This document shows, piece after piece, positions 59,633 through 64,000 of a stretch of 64,000 bases of DNA (positions are counted from its first letter, which is position 1; every line of letters begins with the position of its first letter). Location of the stretch: contig CP091733.1 in NCBI GenBank assembly GCA_022009975.1, positions 699,001 to 763,000 on the forward strand. The letters run 5' to 3'. Source of the DNA: Phocaeicola vulgatus. Its GTDB lineage: Bacteria; Bacteroidota; Bacteroidia; Bacteroidales; Tannerellaceae. The translations under genes and the position numbers were made by a program. Below the pieces are notes generated by a model. The model had not been told where the DNA came from. It searched no databases and saw nothing but the letters and a program-made list of their open reading frames with translations.

Positions 59633-61111
59633 ATGAAAATACACGAGATTTCTGCAGAACACCTTTCTATTGAACGCATTGGTGAGATTGTATATGGTGA
59701 CTATAAAATAAAACTAAGTGATGATGCGCATAAGCGTATTGTGGAATGTCGGGAATATCTCGACCATAAGATAGAAGAGACGACTTCGCCCATATATGGA
59801 GTCACGACTGGATTCGGATCGCTTTGTAACGTGAAAATCGGTTCGGATGATTTGGCACAGTTGCAGATAAACCTTATGATGTCGCATGCGTGCGGCACAG
59901 GTGACAGAGTGCCTAACGACATCGTGAAGATAATGTTGTTGCTTAAGATACAGTCATTGAGCTATGGCTTCTCAGGATGTCAGCTTGTAACCATAAACCG
60001 CCTTATCGACTTCTTCAACAACGATGTCTATCCTGTTGTTTACATGCAAGGTTCGCTTGGAGCATCGGGTGATTTGGTTCCGCTTGCGCATCTTACGTTG
60101 CCGCTTGTCGGGCTTGGCGAGGTGGAATATGAAGGTAAGGTTATCTCTGGAGCTGAGATGTTGCAGAGGTTTGATTGGTCTCCTATTCAGCTTGCCTCAA
60201 AAGAGGGACTTGCATTGCTTAATGGTACACAGAACATGGGAGCCTTTGCTGTATGGGCTTTGTTGCAATCACATAGGTTGAGTGACTGGGCAGACAAGAT
60301 TGCAGCAATGTCGTTGGATGCTTATTACGGACTTACGGCTCCGTTCATTGATGCAGTCCATCAGGTTCGTCCGCATAAAGGACAGATTGTTACGGCAGCG
60401 CGCATGAGGGAGTTGCTCGAAGGCAGCGAGATAATCGAGAAGCCGAAGCCATACGTACAGGATCCTTATTCATTCAGATGTATTCCGCAAGTGCACGGAA
60501 CTGTGAAGGACACCATAGAATATGTCAATTCGGTCATTGACGTGGAGGTAAACTCTGCGACGGACAATCCTACAGTATGTCCTGACGAAGACCTTATAAT
60601 ATCTGCCGGCAACTTCCATGGCGAACCGATAGCCATGCCAATGGATTTCCTTGCTATTGCGTTATGCGAATTGTCAAACATCTCGGAACGTCGAATATAC
60701 AAACTTGTAAGTGGCACGCGCGGACTGCCGAGCTTCCTTGTTGCCAATCCAGGCGTGAACAGTGGTTTTATGATTCCGCAATATACAGCCGCCTCAGTTG
60801 TAAGTTTGAACAAGACTTTGTCTACACCTTCTTCAGTGGATAGCATTCCTTCGAGCCAAGGACAGGAAGACCATGTGAGCATGGGCGCTAATGCAGCCAT
60901 AAAACTATACAAAGTGGTACTCAACACGGAGCGTGTGCTTGCAATAGAATTGTTCAATGCCGCACAAGCCCTCGACTTCCGTCGTCCGTTGAAGTCTTCT
61001 CCAGTAGTGGAAGCTATTCACGAAAGCTACAGAAAGATCGTTCCTTTTATCGTTCACGATGAGGTAATGTATCCGCATATAGCCAACTCAATTAGTTTCT
61101 TGCGTGGTTGA
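59633..61111 (+). CDS. hutH: HutH, histidine ammonia-lyase
   Basis: 492 residues, intact. The MIO cofactor tripeptide A144-S145-G146 is seen in GSLGASGDLVPLAH; YGVTTGFGSLCN near residue 56 and the NPTVCPDEDLIISAGNFHG region with the substrate-binding Gln/Asn are conserved. It converts histidine to urocanate and ammonia. It follows hutU by 36 bases. Confidence 0.96.
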   Translation: MKIHEISAEHLSIERIGEIVYGDYKIKLSDDAHKRIVECREYLDHKIEETTSPIYGVTTGFGSLCNVKIGSDDLAQLQINLMMSHACGTGDRVPNDIVKIMLLLKIQSLSYGFSGCQLVTINRLIDFFNNDVYPVVYMQGSLGASGDLVPLAHLTLPLVGLGEVEYEGKVISGAEMLQRFDWSPIQLASKEGLALLNGTQNMGAFAVWALLQSHRLSDWADKIAAMSLDAYYGLTAPFIDAVHQVRPHKGQIVTAARMRELLEGSEIIEKPKPYVQDPYSFRCIPQVHGTVKDTIEYVNSVIDVEVNSATDNPTVCPDEDLIISAGNFHGEPIAMPMDFLAIALCELSNISERRIYKLVSGTRGLPSFLVANPGVNSGFMIPQYTAASVVSLNKTLSTPSSVDSIPSSQGQEDHVSMGANAAIKLYKVVLNTERVLAIELFNAAQALDFRRPLKSSPVVEAIHESYRKIVPFIVHDEVMYPHIANSISFLRG

Positions 61112-61160
61112 CCGGAGAAGTGATTGATTACAATGAATAATAAATAACATCGAATAGACA

Positions 61161-62402
61161 ATGAAGTTATTTGTAAAGAATATTCGACACCTGGCAGGTG
61201 TCGAATATGAACTCGAAAACTTCGTCTGCAAGGCAAGGAGATGGCAAATGTCAATATTATTGACGATGCCTTGGCTCCTTGTTGAGGACGGACGCTTCTC
61301 TCAGTTCGGCAGTGTGGCAGACGGTATGCCGTCATTCGAAGATGTTGATAACATTATCGATGCGGAAGGCGGAATGGTGTTGCCGTCATGGTGTGATTCA
61401 CATACTCACATCGTCTTTGCCGGTAGCCGGGAGAGGGAATTTGTGGATAAAATCAATGGATTGAGCTATGAGGAGATTGCACGCCGAGGCGGTGGCATCC
61501 TCAATTCCGCTGACCTGCTGCACAACACTACGGAGGAAGAACTCTTCCGCCAAGCCATGCAGCGTTTGGATGAAGTAGTGCGCAAAGGTACGGGATGTAT
61601 AGAGATTAAGAGCGGTTATGGACTGAATCTTGAAGATGAGCTGAAAATGCTTCGTGTGATACAGCGCATGAAGGAGGCTTCGTCGGCAAAGATTGTCTCT
61701 ACATTCCTTGGTGCGCATGCCGTAGCCCGTGGTATGACGCAGGATGACTATGTGAAGCTCATTGTGAAAGAGATGATACCCGAAGTGGGACGGCAACGTC
61801 TTGCTGACTTTGTGGATGTGTTCTGCGACCGTGGATTCTTTACTCCGGAAGAGACCGGCTTGATCCTTGATGCCGCTGCTGCTTGGGGAATGCGTCCCAA
61901 GATTCATGCCGACGAGTTAGCTTCGTCGGGTGGAGTGGAAGTAGGAGTGAAGCATGGAGCATTGTCGGTTGACCATCTGGAAAGTATGACAGAAGAGGAA
62001 ATCGAGATATTACGTGATAGCGGAACCATGCCAACGGTGTTGCCCGGCACGTCGTTCTTCCTCAATATGCCTTATGGCAAGGGACGTAAGATGATTGACG
62101 CTGGTTTGGGAATGGCAGTTGCCAGCGACTACAATCCTGGGTCAACTCCTTCTGGCGACATGAAGTTCGTTGTTTCGTTAGCTTGCATAAAGTTGCGATT
62201 GTTACCAAACGAGGCATTGAATGCAGCGACAATAAACGGAGCTTATGCCATGGGAGAGAGTGCTGACTATGGAAGCATTGCGAAAGGTAAAGTTGCCAAT
62301 TTCTTTATCACCCATCCACTTCCGTCAGTTGACTTTATTCCTTATGCCTACACTACGCCTATTGTAAAAAAGGTGGTGCTTGGAGGAAAGCTACAGAAGT
62401 AA
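61161..62402 (+). CDS. hutI: HutI, imidazolonepropionase
   Basis: 413 residues, intact. An amidohydrolase with metal ligands in PSWCDSHTHIVFAGSRERE, the later HADELASSGGVEVGVKHGA and DHLESM, and SDYNPGSTPS near the end. It opens the ring of imidazolonepropionate to give formiminoglutamate, the FtcD substrate. The four genes thus take histidine to glutamate. It follows hutH by 49 bases; no terminator is evident after it. Confidence 0.95.
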   Translation: MKLFVKNIRHLAGVEYELENFVCKARRWQMSILLTMPWLLVEDGRFSQFGSVADGMPSFEDVDNIIDAEGGMVLPSWCDSHTHIVFAGSREREFVDKINGLSYEEIARRGGGILNSADLLHNTTEEELFRQAMQRLDEVVRKGTGCIEIKSGYGLNLEDELKMLRVIQRMKEASSAKIVSTFLGAHAVARGMTQDDYVKLIVKEMIPEVGRQRLADFVDVFCDRGFFTPEETGLILDAAAAWGMRPKIHADELASSGGVEVGVKHGALSVDHLESMTEEEIEILRDSGTMPTVLPGTSFFLNMPYGKGRKMIDAGLGMAVASDYNPGSTPSGDMKFVVSLACIKLRLLPNEALNAATINGAYAMGESADYGSIAKGKVANFFITHPLPSVDFIPYAYTTPIVKKVVLGGKLQK

Positions 62403-62449
62403 GCCAACTTGGGCAGAGGTTTATTCAGGCAGGGCGTGACCGGAACTTT

Positions 62450-62600
62450 TACACATGCGGAAGCTCCACGACAAAGAGTGTGCCTTTCCCTTGTTCCGAA
62501 TGTACGGCGATGTTTCCTCCGTGTAGATGGATAATCTTTTGCGACAGCGTCATGCCGATGCCATGTCCCTTTGCCCCTTTCTTCTGACGGGATGAAAAAT
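62450..62600 (-). pseudogene. Histidine-kinase C-terminal remnant (end of HATPase domain)
   Basis: The minus strand reads RQKKGAKGHGIGMTLSQKII, then HLHGGNIAVHSEQ, GKGTLFVVELPHV and a stop at 62450-62452. GHGIGM and HLHGG are the G2 and final boxes of a HATPase domain, but the kinase body is missing: upstream of about 62600 the frame carries no recognisable kinase sequence. It appears to be a leftover of a deleted sensor-kinase gene and marks a rearrangement at the right edge of the hut cluster. Confidence 0.75.
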
Positions 62601-62679
62601 ATAAAAGAATTATGGCTAAAAGTTGTGCATAAGGTGTCCTAATTCTTATTATAATGGAATATTTAAATCTTTGCAGAAT

Positions 62680-62734
62680 CTTAAAACAGCGTTTAAATGG
62701 TGTTTTAATGCTGTTTAAACGGTGTTTATTCTAA
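62680..62734. repeat. 11-bp-periodic GTTTAAA-type array (third copy)
   Basis: CTTAAAACAGC, GTTTAAATGGT, GTTTTAATGCT, GTTTAAACGGT, GTTTATTCTAA: five consecutive 11-base units, the first and last weaker. GTTTAAACGGT is identical to the unit at 2438-2448. Located a few bases before the end of the AAA/nuclease gene. Confidence 0.8.
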
Positions 62735-62755
62735 AAAGGGGGTTTAAGCTATTCT

Positions 62756-64000
62756 TTATTCTATAATCCAATTTTCAATATGCCCACTCTTCGTGTTAAA
62801 GTTTATGCCCGCTTTTGTTATAGGTTTTCCACAAAGGGCGAATCGCTGGGCATAATTCCTCAAGTTGATTTGTTGCATTGCGGTGTTGGAATCCTTATTG
62901 AGTTTCAGCTCAATGATGTACAGACGAGAGTCGGTAAGCATAACCACATCAACCCTGCCATTTGGCGTATGCACTTCAACATCTATCAAGAAGTGTGTCA
63001 AGAGAGAGAAGATGATGAAAAGCACTTGCTGATAATGTCCTTCATAGTTGGTGTTGTTGCAATACGGCACTGTCCCGAAGAAAGTTTGCAGCAACTTGAG
63101 TGCTCTGTCCATATCGTTTTGTCGAATAAGTACCGACATTCGGGCAATCGTCACATTGCCAGTCTCTGCATACATACCTTCAAGATAATTGGGCAACAGA
63201 CTTTCAAAGAGCCCTACCTTGATTTCCTTGTTGGGGAAGTCAAGGGTGTAGATTTCCGACATTGGTTCATAATCTTTTATCGTTATGTATCCGCTTTGAT
63301 AGAGCAGCGGAGTTATGGATGTCATGTTCTCGGTAGGAGCATCGAATGAAGAAGCTTTTGCATACATTTTAGCAATGTTGGCAGGCAAGACATCAAACCT
63401 GTTCAACATATTAATAAGGTAAGTCGGAGTTCCAGAACCGAACCAATAGGCATCAATCTTTCCTTTAGAAAAGCAATTGATCAGGCTGTATGGATTGAAC
63501 ACGTCGGGGCTTGGCCATGTGAAATGGTAGCCGTCATAGTTCTCTTTCAGTTTATCGATGGTCTGTTCTCGAGTAAGTCCTATCTTTTCGGCAAGTGCAT
63601 CTATGTCATCACTCATCTGTGTCAGCAACTCTTCCTTAGTGATGCCGCATATTCCAGAATATGGTTCGTCCATGCTGATATTGCTAATATTGTTCAATTC
63701 ACTGAATATACTTAGTTGTGAGAATTTTGTGATGCCTGTTAGGAACACGAAGCGCAGATACGGTTCGCAAAGCTTAAGCGGACTATAGAAGTTACGCATT
63801 ATTTGGCGCAATTCACCGAGGTTGTCGTTCTTATGTGCCACGTCGAGCAAAGGTGCATCATATTCGTCAATAAGCACGACAACCTGTTTGCCGGATTTTT
63901 TATAAATAGTGTTTATCAAGTCGATAAGTCGGATGTTGGGATCGGTAGAATTAGAATGTATGCCAAGCCGTTCTTCGTTGCTTTCCAAAACATAAAGCAG
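62756..64000 (-). CDS. AAA-ATPase-like / PD-(D/E)XK nuclease family protein, 5' end outside window
   Basis: About 414 residues in the window; the frame is open to the edge, so the N-terminus with Walker A is missing. Walker B is seen in VVVLIDEYDAPLLD; then LTGITKFSQLSIFSELNN and YSGICGITKEEL, markers of the AAA-ATPase_like/DUF1703 proteins abundant in Bacteroidetes. The C-terminus is a PD-(D/E)XK nuclease: GRVDVVMLTDSRLYIIELKL with D, E and K in place. The role is unknown; mobile or conflict-related functions have been proposed for the family. Confidence 0.85.
   Translation of the reverse strand: MLYVLESNEERLGIHSNSTDPNIRLIDLINTIYKKSGKQVVVLIDEYDAPLLDVAHKNDNLGELRQIMRNFYSPLKLCEPYLRFVFLTGITKFSQLSIFSELNNISNISMDEPYSGICGITKEELLTQMSDDIDALAEKIGLTREQTIDKLKENYDGYHFTWPSPDVFNPYSLINCFSKGKIDAYWFGSGTPTYLINMLNRFDVLPANIAKMYAKASSFDAPTENMTSITPLLYQSGYITIKDYEPMSEIYTLDFPNKEIKVGLFESLLPNYLEGMYAETGNVTIARMSVLIRQNDMDRALKLLQTFFGTVPYCNNTNYEGHYQQVLFIIFSLLTHFLIDVEVHTPNGRVDVVMLTDSRLYIIELKLNKDSNTAMQQINLRNYAQRFALCGKPITKAGINFNTKSGHIENWIIE

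Larger units (their letters stand above)
62403..62755. other. Convergent intergenic region with a kinase remnant and an 11-bp-periodic array
   Basis: 353 bases between hutI (plus) and the AAA/nuclease gene (minus). It contains a histidine-kinase C-terminal remnant on the minus strand (62450-62600) and an 11-bp-periodic array (62680-62734). No other feature seen. Confidence 0.65.

Overview
The window is chromosomal DNA of a Bacteroidales bacterium. Supporting signs are start-site promoters of the TAnnTTTG type, TPR-type hybrid two-component sensors, an ECF sigma / anti-sigma pair, a type IX secretion (T9SS) plug protein and a secreted protease with a T9SS-like C-terminal domain, a 29-residue COX24-like ribosomal protein, and a fused FtcD/FchA histidine-degradation gene. 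Moderate GC, T9SS parts, a GH110 galactosidase and a B12 riboswitch suggest a gut member of the Parabacteroides/Tannerellaceae type, but genus is inference.

Layout. 0-2.3 kb: queD end, queE, cobQ. 2.6-4.9 kb (minus): beta-lactamase-fold lipoprotein, panD, panC. 5-7.3 kb: short GT5 glycogen/starch synthase and a DUF4270 lipoprotein. 7.4-16 kb: a TPR hybrid sensor followed by five tightly packed genes for envelope/secreted proteins of unknown role, including a TMEM43-family membrane protein and a beta-helix protein. 16-22 kb: aminotransferase, LolC/E-like permease, an unassigned glycosidase-like lipoprotein, guanine deaminase. 22-27 kb: T9SS plug protein (minus), panB, a small unknown gene, a BvgS-like hybrid kinase. 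28-30 kb (minus): ECF sigma factor, anti-sigma-like protein, CpxP-like protein. 30-39.5 kb: aroB, cutC, coaX, outer-membrane barrel, TPR protein, lptC, CorC-like protein, PpiD/SurA-like chaperone. 40-46 kb: C10 protease, mutY (minus), HU, COX24-like protein, RNase G. 46-54 kb (minus): LTA-synthase-like sulfatase, ABC-F ATPase, then a GH110 galactosidase / sugar kinase / MFS transporter operon. 54.3-55.5 kb: cobalamin riboswitch and cobaltochelatase cbiK. 55.8-62.4 kb: complete histidine-utilisation operon ftcD-hutU-hutH-hutI. 62.7-64 kb (minus): AAA-ATPase/PD-(D/E)XK protein running off the window.

Two window-wide patterns matter. First, at least 26 frameshifts, mostly one- or two-base changes in short homopolymers, interrupt otherwise normal housekeeping genes between 3.4 and 55.1 kb (rng, mutY, aroB, coaX and others). 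They look like uncorrected sequencing error, so I annotate each locus as one gene spanning the fragments. None is evident in the last 8.9 kb. Second, the four larger gaps between convergent genes (2.25-2.58, 27.2-28.2, 42.6-42.8 and 62.4-62.8 kb) all carry unusual short repeats: 11-bp-periodic GTTTAAA-type arrays at three of them, and 21-23-bp A-core-T arrays at three, two of these bounded by the same inverted repeat. These gene-end repeat elements are the most novel-looking structure here.

Functional links: panC, panD, panB and coaX all serve coenzyme A synthesis but sit in separate places; cobQ and riboswitch-controlled cbiK serve cobamide synthesis; the T9SS plug protein and the C10 protease share one secretion route; the GH110 operon looks made for removing alpha-galactose from host-type glycans and phosphorylating a released sugar.
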